64,000 bases of DNA from Cohnella sp. GbtcB17. Its GTDB lineage: Bacteria > Bacillota > Bacilli > Paenibacillales > Paenibacillaceae. Shown piece after piece: positions 8,273 through 19,100 of this stretch. A program made the position numbers and the translations under genes. The stretch lies in the NCBI RefSeq assembly GCF_019091135.1, contig NZ_JAGXJW010000042.1, positions 1 to 64,000 on the forward strand, given 5' to 3'. The notes under the pieces are model-generated. The model made no database searches. It had not been told where the DNA came from and worked only from the letters and a program-made list of their open reading frames with translations. Numbering within the stretch: the first letter of the stretch is position 1; each line of letters begins with the position of its first letter.

Positions 8273-11098
8273 CACGCTTCTCGCCTCTGCGCCCCGGATG
8301 CCCAGCGTAAAAATCTTGCAGGCGCCCAGCTTGCGAACAAGCGCTTGGCCCTCAGCCTCCGCCGCCGGCGCAACCTCCGCCCCGCGCCGCTCAAGCACGT
8401 CGCTCTCGTAGAACGCCTCGGCAGTCGCCGCTACGCGCAGCTCGGACGCTTCCGGCCGCATGTTGAACCAGCGGACCATGAGGTCTCCGCTCTCCTCGCC
8501 GATCGCGGCGGAGGAGAAGGCCACGCCCTCGCCTTCCCAGTTCAGCAGCTGCCCGGTGACGGCCAGCGCGCCGCCGTGCACGCCGGTCTGCGCCAGCGTC
8601 CAAGGCGCCTGGAACTGATACGCCTCGGCGTACGCGCCATCCGTCGCGCCGTCGCCGCCGTGCGGCACGAGCAGCAGCTCGGCCGTATGCACGCCCAGGC
8701 ACTGCGCCTCGGGCGTCGGGAAGACGCCCCAGTCGCCCAGCTCGGCGACCGACCGCAGCAACGTCACCGCGATCGTTCCGCGCCCGTCGCGGAGTACCTC
8801 GTACTCGTTCAGGCCGAGATTCGCGACCGTCAGGCCAAAGGCCTTGCCGTCCGCGACGTCCACGAACGCCTGCTGATGCTGGGCGTTGCTCGGATTGCGC
8901 CACTCGGCCGCAGGCTCGGTATCCCGGCGCGCGATCTCGAAGATTGCGTCTGCCAGATGAGTTTTCGCCTGAATATCCGAAGGGAACAATGCCCGTACCC
9001 GATGGTCCTTGGCGCGGTTGTCGATCGTCGTCCGGATGCCGACGCCGCGGCCCGAGCGCTCCAGGCTGACGACGGTCCGGATTTCCATCGGCACCGTCTC
9101 CGCCACGCGCTGCGCCTTGCGCTCGGGGAAGTAGACGGCTTCCCGCTTCTCTTCCTCGAACAGCGCGTCCGCCGAGGCCGGCACGGCCCAGCGGTGCACG
9201 ATCTCGATCGCGCCGCGATGCGCTTCGTCTTCCACGATCCGAATGTCGGCGGCAAGGCCGCGGGTCGTCAGCGCCTGCTCCCCGTCCGGCTGGCGGTACA
9301 TATATTCGTTGCCGATGTCGCCGGTGTCCTCGTAGACGAGCAAATCCCGATAGGTGCGGCCGGTCCGCTTGTCCGTCACGGACAGCGTGCCGTCGTCCGC
9401 GATCTCGACGCGCAGGCGGTCGTTCTCCAGCGCGCGCTCGCCGCTGACAAGCGAAGCAACCGCGTTCACCGCGGCATTCGCTCCAACGCCAGCCTCGCCA
9501 TCAGCGCCAATAGCAGCCGCCTTGACCCATGCATAAGCCTTCCAGCCTAGCGCCGGCACGTCCGCCGCCTCGAACGTCAGCTTCACGCGCCGCGTCCAGT
9601 ACGGCTGGCGGAACTTGTCGTCCGGCAGATCGTAGCCGAACTGCAGGCCAAGGTCCTCCACCCCGCAAGCCGCGACCACGCCCTCGGCATCCACCAATAC
9701 GCGTCCGCCGATGTCCAGCGCCTTCATGCGACGCTTCATCTCCTCGGGCGGCACGCCGTCGCGGTAGTAGATCCGCTCGACGTCGAGCTCGATCTCCACC
9801 GTGCCCGTGCGCGGCCAGCCGGTCGTGTTAAACGCCACGAGCGGCAGCGCATCCGCGCCGTAGCGGCCGAATGCCGACGTATCCACCGCATCCGCCGCTG
9901 CCCGCTTGCTGTCGTCGATGATCGCCTCGGCGACATGCCGGCTTTTCTCGAACCGGGTCACCATCTCGCGATGAACCTCGTCGACGCTGCAGCCGCAGAT
10001 GCTGTCGTGCGGATGGTTTTGCATGAGCGTCTTCCAGGCGTACGTCAGCAGGTGATGCGGGTAGGCTTCGCCGACGCCGTGCGCGATCGCCGCCAGCGGC
10101 TCAGCCACGCGCTCCAGCAGCGCTTGCCCCCGCTGGTTCATCTGCTTCAGATACACCCGCGCGGAGGCCGTGTTGACGAGCGTCGACCAGCCGTCGGTGC
10201 GCTGGCTGCGCAGCTCGCCCTTGACGACGGACAGGTTGCCGCCGACCGACTGCCTGACCGACGCCAGATATTGTTCGAAGCTCGAATGCACGAAGTCGGT
10301 GTCCGGATACAGCTCGCGGGCGACACGAATCGCCTCCGGCAGGTCGGTCTGGATCGGCTGATGGTCGCAGCCGTTCATATAGAGCAGTTGGTCGGTCGAC
10401 GCATAGCGCTCCGCATCCGCCAGCTTGCGGTCCCAGTAAGCCTTCGCTTCGGACGCGTCAACGGGCACTTCGTTGCCGTTGCTGTACCAGTTGGCGAACA
10501 GAATGCCGAGCACGCGCGATCCGTCGGACCCTTCCCAGATCAGCTCGGAGAACGACGATTCGTACTCCGAATCGGCCACCGTGTTGTTGAATCCGGTCGG
10601 CTTCACGCCGCGTCCGAACACGGCGTTGTCGATGCCCGCCTGCTTCATGATCTGCGGCGCCTGGCCAATGTTGCCGAACGTGTCGGGGAAATAGCCGACC
10701 TTCGAGATCGTCCCGTAACGCGCGGCGTCGCGGTGCCCGATGAGCAGGTTGCGCAAGTTGGCTTCGCCGCTCGTCAGGAACGCGTCCTGCAAAATGTACC
10801 AAGGCCCGATATGGATCCGGCCTTCCCGGATCAGCTTTTCCAGCCGCTCCCGGCGCTCCGGACGCACCTGAAGGTAGTCCTCCAGAATGATCGTCTGGCC
10901 GTCGAGGAAAAAGCTGCGGTACTCCTCCTTCGACTCCAGCGTGTCCATCAGCGTATCCACGAGCCGGATCAGTCGGACGTGGTGCTTTTCATAGGGTAAA
11001 TACCATTCGCGGTCCCAGTGGGTGTGCGAGATGATATGGGCGGTTCTTTTTGGCTCCAAAATGTTTCTCTCCTCTCCAGGAAGCTCAGGCGCGGACAT
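8267..11098 (-). CDS. GH38 alpha-mannosidase (first)
   Basis: Glycoside hydrolase family 38, a zinc-dependent retaining alpha-mannosidase. The product is 943 residues. The N-terminal catalytic domain shows HIISHTHWDREWY (zinc ligands, about residues 21-32) and GYFPDTFGNIGQAPQI with the nucleophile Asp at about 139; a large beta-rich C-terminal half follows. There is no signal peptide, so it acts in the cytoplasm on imported oligosaccharides. It is the last gene of the glycosidase run. ATG 11098 overlaps the upstream gene by 14 bases, but GGAGAGGAG lies ideally before an in-frame TTG at 11059, which would remove the overlap; the true start may be there. The stop codon sits inside the first unit of a 51 bp repeat array. 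Confidence 0.92.
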   Translation of the reverse strand: MSAPELPGEERNILEPKRTAHIISHTHWDREWYLPYEKHHVRLIRLVDTLMDTLESKEEYRSFFLDGQTIILEDYLQVRPERRERLEKLIREGRIHIGPWYILQDAFLTSGEANLRNLLIGHRDAARYGTISKVGYFPDTFGNIGQAPQIMKQAGIDNAVFGRGVKPTGFNNTVADSEYESSFSELIWEGSDGSRVLGILFANWYSNGNEVPVDASEAKAYWDRKLADAERYASTDQLLYMNGCDHQPIQTDLPEAIRVARELYPDTDFVHSSFEQYLASVRQSVGGNLSVVKGELRSQRTDGWSTLVNTASARVYLKQMNQRGQALLERVAEPLAAIAHGVGEAYPHHLLTYAWKTLMQNHPHDSICGCSVDEVHREMVTRFEKSRHVAEAIIDDSKRAAADAVDTSAFGRYGADALPLVAFNTTGWPRTGTVEIELDVERIYYRDGVPPEEMKRRMKALDIGGRVLVDAEGVVAACGVEDLGLQFGYDLPDDKFRQPYWTRRVKLTFEAADVPALGWKAYAWVKAAAIGADGEAGVGANAAVNAVASLVSGERALENDRLRVEIADDGTLSVTDKRTGRTYRDLLVYEDTGDIGNEYMYRQPDGEQALTTRGLAADIRIVEDEAHRGAIEIVHRWAVPASADALFEEEKREAVYFPERKAQRVAETVPMEIRTVVSLERSGRGVGIRTTIDNRAKDHRVRALFPSDIQAKTHLADAIFEIARRDTEPAAEWRNPSNAQHQQAFVDVADGKAFGLTVANLGLNEYEVLRDGRGTIAVTLLRSVAELGDWGVFPTPEAQCLGVHTAELLLVPHGGDGATDGAYAEAYQFQAPWTLAQTGVHGGALAVTGQLLNWEGEGVAFSSAAIGEESGDLMVRWFNMRPEASELRVAATAEAFYESDVLERRGAEVAPAAEAEGQALVRKLGACKIFTLGIRGAEARSVK

Positions 11099-14000
11099 CC
11101 GTGTGAACCGTCGTATCGTCCGGGCGGTAGACGGCCGTCAGTCGTCCAGCCCCATCGACCGCGAACAGCACCGAGCGCTCGCGTTCCAGCAGGAACGAAT
11201 ACGTCGCTCCGCTTGCAGCATCCTTCACCCGGACCGGCGTATCGTAGGCATACTCCGAGACGAATACGAACAGCGCGCCTTCCGCAAACGATAGCTTGCG
11301 CCCGTAAACGCCCGGCAGGTCGCCGCCTTCGAGCCACTCGAGCGCGGGCGCGTAGCCTGCCGTCTCCAGCGCGTGCGCGTACAGCGCCGCGATCGGCTCG
11401 TCGCGGTCGTTCAGCTCGACCGGCAGCGGGCACCAGAGGATGCGGCCGCTGCCGCAAGGCACGTCGATCGCCGTGTCCGCATCGCGTCCGTCGCGATCCG
11501 CGGGCACTTCCTTGGCGACCTGCGCGATGCGCCGGCTGCCGTAGCTGACTGCGTAGCGCTTGCCGCCGACGGCAAGCCGCTCTTCGCGCACGACGTTGGC
11601 GGGCTTGCGCGCGCCCAGCGTCTCCGCGAGACGGTCCGTGTGCCGCCAGTATGCATCGAGGCCCGCAGGACCGGTGACGAGCAGCGTCGCGCCCGTCCGG
11701 CCGACGATGTCCAGCAGCTCGGCATAGGCCGCGTCGTCCACGTTGTGCGCCGAAGGCAGCACGATCAGCTTGGCCGGCTCGTCCAGCAGCGGCTTCAGGT
11801 CGTATTCGGACACGCCGCGGAACGGCACGTTCAGCCCGTAGGACAGCACGCGGGTCAGCTTTGTCGTGGCGTCGAAGGCCAGCTTGCGGTTGGACAGATC
11901 GTTCGAATACGGGAAGACGACCGCTACGTCCTCGAGCTCGCGGCCTTTGAACAGATCCCTTACCTGCTCCATGAATGCGCCGAAGTCATAAGAGACGTCG
12001 GCCTCCGGCTTCTCGGTGCCGTCCGCGCGAAGCGCCCCGATATGGGATTCGTTCGCGTTGTCCATATAGAAGTTCGTGTTCCAGATCCAGTGGATTGCGC
12101 CGGCGCCGCCCGCCGCGAAGGCGTAGGCGTATTTGCGCTCCAGCATCGCCTTCAGCTCCTGCTCCGAACGCTTCGCGAGCCCTTCCGGCGTTTCCACGTA
12201 CATGATGCCGGTCTCCTGTACGACGTTCGGCTTGTCCGCCGTCTTGGCGAAGACGCCGTCCCACAGCAGTTGGTCGTTCAGCCACCAGGAATGCACCGTC
12301 GTGTAGTCGACCGCTTTTCCATAAAAGAACGGGGACGGCCGCTGCGCGCCTAGCGCCTCATCCTGGCCGACGGTGACGAGCTGATCCGGGCAAACGTCCT
12401 TGATCGCGGCGACGAGCTGGCTCGCCCAACGATTGTGCATGTCCATCGAAAACAGCGCGTAGTCGAGCCAGCGCGTTCCCTTTTTCCCGCTGTGCATGTC
12501 CTGCACGTCGAAGTTGATCTGCTCGGGCTCCGGCAGCTCCGCCGACGCGAAGTCCGGCAGCTCGCCCGGCGTCATGCTCCAGCGCTCGCGCAGCCGTTCG
12601 ATCGTGCCGTGCCGCCGCTCCAGCCACTCGGCGAATGCCGCCTGCTCGAACGGGTCGCGGCAGGAGCGCGGACCGTCCGAAAAGATCCGCGCCGGATCGA
12701 ACATCGACGGCTCGTTGATCAGGTCCCAGTCGACATGCGTCGTCTCCCGGTGGCGGCTGACGATCGTGCGGATGAACCGTTTCTGCGCCTCCACGCTGCG
12801 CAGATCCAGGTACGGATTGACGCCCTCCCACGTTTCCGGCGTGAACGAGAAGAACGTGAACGTCACCTGCAGCCCATGCTTCTTGGCAGTCAGCAGAAAC
12901 GCGTCGATCGCCCGCAGCGCATCCTCAGAAACATGGCCGTCGACCTGCATGATGTTGCGGTAGGCCGTCCAGATGCCCGTACGGATCCAGTTGATGCCCG
13001 CGCGGCGCATCTGCGCCATGTCGCGGTCCCATACGGAGACGTTCGGGAGAAAGAGGAACTTGCGCGCGACGTCGCTCGTCATGTACGTCATGCCGACGAT
13101 CGGCAGCGGGCGTCCGTCCCGCTCGAAGTAGTCGCGTCCCGCCCGAATAGGCGCGCCTTCGGCCAGCAGGGCCGGGTCCGCGCCCCAGAAGCCCTGGCGG
13201 AGGTAGCGGACCTCACCGTCCTCCGCTTCGGCCCGGCATACGACGGCGTAGTAGCCGCTCTGCACGTCCGCCTTCACCGGGATGCGCCAGATGTCCAGCT
13301 CCGGGCGCGCCTCCGCTTCGAGCGCGTGCCGATAGGCTTCGACCGTGCCGTCGTCCTGCGCGTGGCCCGTGCCAGCCGGCGCTGGGGACCCGTCCTCAGC
13401 TTCCCGCTCGATCCGGATGTCGAACGTCCATCTCCGCCCGCCGCGCTCCGCGGCGACGCGGCGGCCGAGCGCCTGCGCCTGCAGCGTGAGCAACGGACGC
13501 TCATGCGCCTCATAAACCGCGTAGCTCGTCTTAAGCCAGAGCTCGGTGACGCCGGCTGCGCAGAACCTGGCCCACGCCGCCAACGCCACGAACCCGCCGC
13601 GCGCCACGAACGAGACGCCCAGCGGTTGATTGACGAACAGCCAGCGGGCCCCGGCGAATTCGCCCTTGGTGTTCTCCCACAGGACGACCGGCGCCGAGCG
13701 CTCGCGGCCGTCTGCCGATACGCCTTTCAGCAATGCGTATATATGCGCGTCCATCGGCCCTGCCGAGCCCATCTGATGCGGCAGGTCGCTCGACTTCGTC
13801 ACATGCGGCACGAGATTCCACGTATCCGCGACCTCAAGCAGCGCCTCCTTGCCGGCCAGCAGCGGGATGTCCGCATGGGCTTCGTGCCGCGTCACGCGAT
13901 CGGCCGACACCCGCAGCATCTCGTGAATGCGCAGTTGGCGGTGATAAGCCGTCTGCTCCGGCTCGGCATGCCAGACGCCGCCCTCGCGGCGAACGGGCCT

Positions 14001-14270
14001 GCGGAACGGCGCGCCTCCCGCGCTCAGCAGCCCGCCTCCCTTTTTCAGATAAGCTAGGATGTCCTCCCAGGCGTCGATCGGAAAGTAAGGCGCATGCAGC
14101 GATACGAAACAGCCGACGTCGGGCCGGCGCAGCCGTTCGCCCAGCTCCTCCGCGTTCACCAGTTCGCCGACCAGCCGCGCCTCCTCCAGCATCAGCGCCG
14201 GCGCCCCCGGAAAGGCAGGGTCGTAAAAGACGACGATTTTCATCGGACCGGCCGTCGAATCCATGTTCAT
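11085..14270 (-). CDS. Clan-A glycoside hydrolase (GH5/GH42-like TIM barrel)
   Basis: A 1061-residue hydrolase without a signal peptide. A TIM barrel in the middle (about residues 390-750) carries DWDLINEPSM (probable acid/base Glu about 520) and NVVQETGIM (probable nucleophile Glu about 686), the two-glutamate layout of clan GH-A. The N-terminal about 120 residues look like a ThuA/GATase-like Rossmann region, and the C-terminus has another such segment (LIVLPSAHNV) as in GH42-type enzymes. The family number and substrate are not certain; in this locus a mannoside or galactoside is likely. ATG 14270 was chosen because GGGGG lies five bases upstream. It sits between GH125 and GH38 genes, in the same direction. 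Confidence 0.75.
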   Translation of the reverse strand: MNMDSTAGPMKIVVFYDPAFPGAPALMLEEARLVGELVNAEELGERLRRPDVGCFVSLHAPYFPIDAWEDILAYLKKGGGLLSAGGAPFRRPVRREGGVWHAEPEQTAYHRQLRIHEMLRVSADRVTRHEAHADIPLLAGKEALLEVADTWNLVPHVTKSSDLPHQMGSAGPMDAHIYALLKGVSADGRERSAPVVLWENTKGEFAGARWLFVNQPLGVSFVARGGFVALAAWARFCAAGVTELWLKTSYAVYEAHERPLLTLQAQALGRRVAAERGGRRWTFDIRIEREAEDGSPAPAGTGHAQDDGTVEAYRHALEAEARPELDIWRIPVKADVQSGYYAVVCRAEAEDGEVRYLRQGFWGADPALLAEGAPIRAGRDYFERDGRPLPIVGMTYMTSDVARKFLFLPNVSVWDRDMAQMRRAGINWIRTGIWTAYRNIMQVDGHVSEDALRAIDAFLLTAKKHGLQVTFTFFSFTPETWEGVNPYLDLRSVEAQKRFIRTIVSRHRETTHVDWDLINEPSMFDPARIFSDGPRSCRDPFEQAAFAEWLERRHGTIERLRERWSMTPGELPDFASAELPEPEQINFDVQDMHSGKKGTRWLDYALFSMDMHNRWASQLVAAIKDVCPDQLVTVGQDEALGAQRPSPFFYGKAVDYTTVHSWWLNDQLLWDGVFAKTADKPNVVQETGIMYVETPEGLAKRSEQELKAMLERKYAYAFAAGGAGAIHWIWNTNFYMDNANESHIGALRADGTEKPEADVSYDFGAFMEQVRDLFKGRELEDVAVVFPYSNDLSNRKLAFDATTKLTRVLSYGLNVPFRGVSEYDLKPLLDEPAKLIVLPSAHNVDDAAYAELLDIVGRTGATLLVTGPAGLDAYWRHTDRLAETLGARKPANVVREERLAVGGKRYAVSYGSRRIAQVAKEVPADRDGRDADTAIDVPCGSGRILWCPLPVELNDRDEPIAALYAHALETAGYAPALEWLEGGDLPGVYGRKLSFAEGALFVFVSEYAYDTPVRVKDAASGATYSFLLERERSVLFAVDGAGRLTAVYRPDDTTVHTDVRA

Positions 14271-14292
14271 CGCATCCCCCTTCAACGCCTCG

Positions 14293-15618
14293 TTACGCAT
14301 CGAGCAATCCATCCTTCATCGCGCGGTAGACGAGCTGCGAGAACAGACTGTTGGACCAGGCGAACCATTTGCGCGTGAAAACGGCCGGATCGTCGGCGTG
14401 GAAGCCCTCATGCATGAATCCCGTGTCCCCGTCCGTCGCCTCAAGCATCGCGATCATCTCGAGCTTCTCCTCGGCGGTCGACGCCGTGATGCCCTGCATG
14501 GACAGTGCCATATGCCAGATGTAGTCCGGCGGCGTATGCGGGCTGCCGATGCCGCGCGCGACTTTGCCTTCGTAGTAGAACGGATTTTCCTTGCTCAGCG
14601 CGAAGCGGCGCGTGTTCTGATAGATCGGATCGTCCGCCGACACGTAGCCGAGGTACGGAATGGACATGAGACCCGGCGTGCCCGCGTCGTCCATCAGGCA
14701 GTAGTTGCCGTAGCCGTCCGTCTCGTAGGCGTAGATCGGTCCGAACTCGGGGTGGCGGTAGATGCCGTACAGCTGAATGCCGTGATCGATGTCGGCTTCG
14801 AGCGCTTTGAGCTCGGCCAGCAGCGCCATGTCGCGGAATACCCATTCGGCGAACTCCTGCATATGGCGCAGCGCGACGACCGCGAACATGTTGCCCGGGA
14901 TATTGTAGTGGAAATCGCAGGCGTCGTCGCTCGAGCGGAAGCCCGACCACACCATGCCCGTGTAGTTGACCGGCATGCCCAGCCCGTTGTTGCGCAGGGA
15001 GTCCGTCGGGATGCCGTTGTTGCGCGTGAAGCGGTACGGGGACAGCTCGAAGTGGCGTTGCTCGGTCTTGAACAGGTCGACGATGATGCGCATCGCTTGC
15101 TTGAAGCCGGCGTCGAACACGTCCGCGCGGCCGGTTTCTTTCCAGTACAGGTAGGCCAGCCGCATCGAGAAGCACAGCGAGTCGATCTCGAACTTGCGCT
15201 CCCACACCCACGGCGACATTTCGGTCTCGTCGGTCGTGTTCCAGTGCCAGTCGTTGGCGGATTCGTTAAACGCGTTCGCGTACGGATCGATCTGGATGTA
15301 CGCGATGTGACGGCGGATGAGGCCCGCGATGATGCGTTGCAGGTCGGCGTCGTCCTTGGCGAGCGGCACGTAGTGGACGACCTGCTCGACGGAGTCGCGC
15401 AGCCAGGAGGCCGGGATGTCGCCGGTAATGACGAACGTCGTGCCGTCGTCGAGCAGTTTGGTCGTCGTCTCGAGCGTGTTCGGGAAGCAGTTTTTGAAAA
15501 GCTGCAGCAGCTTCGGACGGTGCGCGAGCCGCTGCTCGGCTTCCGCCAGCACGTCCCGCACGGCCGCCGGCAGCGTCAGCTTCGGCATCGCGATCTGTGG
15601 CAATCTGAATTGTTCCAT
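14293..15618 (-). CDS. GH125 exo-alpha-1,6-mannosidase
   Basis: Glycoside hydrolase family 125 (formerly DUF1237), metal-independent inverting exo-alpha-1,6-mannosidase. The 441-residue product is full length. Recognisable blocks are ASWLRDSVEQV (about residues 70-80), ANAFNESANDWHW, NNGLGMPVNYTGMVWSGFRSSDD and WFAWSNSLFSQLV, all typical of the family's alpha/alpha barrel. No signal peptide. In the locus it would trim alpha-1,6-linked mannose from mannan backbones or N-glycan cores after import. It starts 525 bases after the end of the preceding GH38 gene, in an interval full of palindromic repeats, so it may have its own promoter. The next gene begins 23 bases after its stop. Confidence 0.93.
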   Translation of the reverse strand: MEQFRLPQIAMPKLTLPAAVRDVLAEAEQRLAHRPKLLQLFKNCFPNTLETTTKLLDDGTTFVITGDIPASWLRDSVEQVVHYVPLAKDDADLQRIIAGLIRRHIAYIQIDPYANAFNESANDWHWNTTDETEMSPWVWERKFEIDSLCFSMRLAYLYWKETGRADVFDAGFKQAMRIIVDLFKTEQRHFELSPYRFTRNNGIPTDSLRNNGLGMPVNYTGMVWSGFRSSDDACDFHYNIPGNMFAVVALRHMQEFAEWVFRDMALLAELKALEADIDHGIQLYGIYRHPEFGPIYAYETDGYGNYCLMDDAGTPGLMSIPYLGYVSADDPIYQNTRRFALSKENPFYYEGKVARGIGSPHTPPDYIWHMALSMQGITASTAEEKLEMIAMLEATDGDTGFMHEGFHADDPAVFTRKWFAWSNSLFSQLVYRAMKDGLLDA

Positions 15619-15731
15619 GGCAGGCAGGCCCCCGCTTCTGTTTGATTTAACGAGCTAAAATTACTTGATCGAGCAAATGTGTGCGTGGGACGTTGGGTGT
15701 GCCGCAGATCCCGCCGCGGCTGGTGGCTTAT

Positions 15732-16047
15732 GTTAGCGGCATTGCGTGCCGCTATCGGCTCTTGGTCGAACCCCGATTCCCGCGATATGATACTGGCATG
15801 CCGCTGTCCCGTTGCTTGCCGACTAACTAAAGTTAGTGTGGCCGGGGGGCGTATATTAGCAGCATTTAATGCCGCTAAGGGCCCAAGGCAGCGTGTGTGT
15901 TTCTGCGTGTGTGTTTCTGTTAGCGGCATTGCGTGCCGTTAACGGGGCTGGAGACGATGTGGAGGCGCGAGTTAACGTTCTTTCATGCCGCTAACGAGAC
16001 TGGAGGCGACATGACAGCGTGTGTTAGCGGCATTCCGTGCCGCTATC
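15732..16047. repeat. Palindromic repeat array, GTTAGCGGC family
   Basis: Imperfect palindromes of about 25 nt with arms GTTAGCGGCA and TGCCGCTAAC occur at 15732, 15855, 15919, 15971 and 16023; the last three are exactly 52 bp apart. A remnant (ATGCCGCTGTCCC) lies near 15799. The array fills the 525 bp between a GH38 gene and the GH125 gene. No open frame or other feature was seen in this gap. Confidence 0.8.
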
Positions 16048-16143
16048 AGCTCTTTGGCATATCGCCTTCCCGCCACCGTAGAACGCTGGCGAATGGCTGA
16101 TCCGCTGCATACCGTCGATTTTAAGATCGCCAACTCAACCTCT

Positions 16144-19100
16144 TTAGCGATCTAAAAGCTTAACGGTCTTAATCTCAAACGGCGCAAACGCCAGCTCGAT
16201 CCGACCATCCTCGGCCTCAAGCGCGTCGCCGTTCGCTTCGAGCGCGTCGGAGAGCACGGCGCGCGCGAACGGCCGAGGCCAGTTCAGCGCGGCGCAGCCG
16301 CGGCCGCCGGACGACTCGTACAGGCGCAGCACGATGCCGTCGCCGTCCTCGGCGGGCTTGACCGAGTCGAGCACGACATGCTCGCTCACGAACGGCAGCA
16401 GCGCCCCGGTCGCCGGGAGCGAGCCGCTCTGACGATCGGCCAATACGACGACGTCCTCTGCGTTCAGCTCCGCGGCGCGGCGCAGCGTGTGCGCGGTCCG
16501 CCAGTCGCCTTCGTGCGGATAGAGCGAGTAGGTGAATTCATGCTCGCCGAGATCCGCGGTGATGTCCGGCCACTTGGGCGCGCGTAGCAGCGATAGACGG
16601 ATCGTCGTGCCCTGGACGTCATAGCCGTATTTGCAATCGTTCAGCAGGCTGACGCCGTAGCCATGCTCCGATACGTCGACGAACCGGTGGCCGCACACTT
16701 CGTATTGGGCCTGCTCCCAGCTCGTGTTGCGATGCGTCGGGCGCTCGAGCGCCCCGTACGGAATCTCGTACGTAGCCTTGCTCGCCACGACGTCGATCGG
16801 AAAACCGACCTTCAGCAGCTTGTGCGATTCGTTCCAGACGACGCGAGTACGGAAGTCGATGCGCCGGTCGCCGTGGTAAAACACGACGTCCTGGCTGATC
16901 TCAGACTGATGAAGACGCCAGCGGAAGCGCAGCACATCCATCGTCTCGCCCTGCAGGGCGACGCTCTTCTCCAGCAGCTCGGCTTCGCCGGCCGGTTGCA
17001 GCTCGTAGCGCTCGTCGATGTCCCAGGCGTCCCACAACGTCGGGCGATCATGGTAGAAGCCGAAGCGGTTAGCCGCTTCGCCCGCCTTGACGATCTCCCG
17101 TCCTGCCGCTTTGTCAAACAGGCTAACGATCTCGCCTCGCGCGTTGAACCGGACGCGGTAGGCCGCCGTTTCCCAGCCGTCTCCAAGCCTATACCCGGCG
17201 GCGCCCGCCGCAGCCGTACTTGCATCCATCTCCTCGCGCAGCCAAACCGTCTTGTAGCCAAATGCCGGTACCGCCGGCACACACACGGTCAGACGATCTT
17301 CGCCGAAGACATCGGCGGTCAACCGGCGTCCTTCCGAATCGTACGCGGCCAGCGCGCTAGCGGACGATCCCGCCACCGCCAATGCCGCCTGCACGTCCCG
17401 TGCCCAACCGAGCCCGTTAAACACAACATACGGCACGCCTTCACCGGCCGTCGTATCGATGCCGCCCGCGAGCGCCGGCACAATCGCGCCGAGGCTCTCG
17501 CGTCCTTTTTCGAAGATCGTCCCGTACTCCTTCTCCGAAGTCACGTAGGCTTCGGTGATCGCCGATCCCGGAATAATGTCGTGGAACTGGTTGAGCAGAA
17601 TCAGCTTCCAGCCTTCATGCAGCTCGCGGCGCAGCCGTGCGTCGAGGCCGGCATCCAGCTTCGGCAGCGCGAGCGCATGCCACAGCTCGGCCTCGCGATA
17701 CAGCACCTCGGACTTGCGGTTGCTGCGCTTGTTGCGTCCATGGGTCGTGTACGTGCCGCGATGCAGCTCCAGATACAGATCGCCGTGCCATTCCGGCACC
17801 TCTCCGTGCTTCTGCTCCGCGCCTGCGAAAAAGTCCGCGGCCGTGCTGTGCTTGCTGGCGGGCTGGCCGATCATCAGATCCGCGCGATCGATGTATTCGA
17901 GCATTTCGCGCGTCACGCCTCCGCCTCCGTCGCCGTGTCCGTACAGCAGCATCTGCTCGGGATACACAACCTTTTGCCGGTAAGACTGCCAGTGCTCGTG
18001 AATGTCCTTGGGCGTCGTATGCTCGTTGATGCCGTGGTTCAGATACGACAGCATCGGCGTGCCGTCGATGCCGACCCAGCGGAACAGGTCGTACGGGAAC
18101 ACGTTCGTATCGTTCCAGTTGAGCTTGGTCGTCATGAAGTAGCGGACGCCGCCATGCTTCAGAATCTGCGGCAGCGACGCGCAGTAGCCGAACGTATCCG
18201 GCAGCCACTCGATGTCCGACACCCGTCCGAACTCTTCCCTGTAAAAACGCTGGCCGTACAGCATCTGCCGCATGAGCGACTCGCCGCTCGGGATGTTCAG
18301 GTCGGGCTCGACGTACATGCCGCCGACCAGCTCCCAGCGGCCCTCGGCGATCCGCTCCTTCACGCGTGCGTACAGCTCGGGATCGTTGTTCTTCAGAAAT
18401 TCGAACAGCAGCGGCTGACTCTGCGCATACCGGAATTCCGGATACTCGCGCATGAGCGCGTCCACCGTCGAGAACGTCCGGCTCGTCTTGCGCACCGTCT
18501 CCCGCACCGGCCACAGCCAGGCGATGTCGATATGCGACTGCCCGACCATGTGCTGGACGCCTTCGGCGTTGCCGCCGACTGCGCGGACCTCGTCCCCCAG
18601 CTTCGTCTCAATCTCCGCGATCGACGCGCCCGCACGAATATCCCCTTCGCTCAGGGACACATAAGCGTCCATCGCGCGGAGCAGCGCTTCCAACAGCCGC
18701 GCCTTACGAAAGTCCGTGTCGGGCAGCAGCACGGCCGCGTCGCGCACGACCGTCGCCGCGTACAGCAGACGCTGCACGGGTGCATTCGCCAGCACCAGCT
18801 CGCTGCGGATGGACGTGATCGGCGGATGAATGGTGGCCTGCCGGTTGAGCGGATCGACCGGCTCGGGGATCGGGTCGTACAGCTCGATCTCAAGCTCGGG
18901 CGTCGTGCCGATTCGGGCGGCGTCCAGCGTCACGAACGTGTGGTTGCGGTCCAGCCCTTGGTACGAGGCGCCGTTAACGCGCAGCAGCCCCTCGCCGCCG
19001 GACTCGAACACGAGCCCGATTTTGGCGCCCGAGGCGATCCAATTCTCCGGAAGTTCAAGCTCTTTGCGGAAAAAGTACGTCGTCCCCTGCTTGCTGGGAA

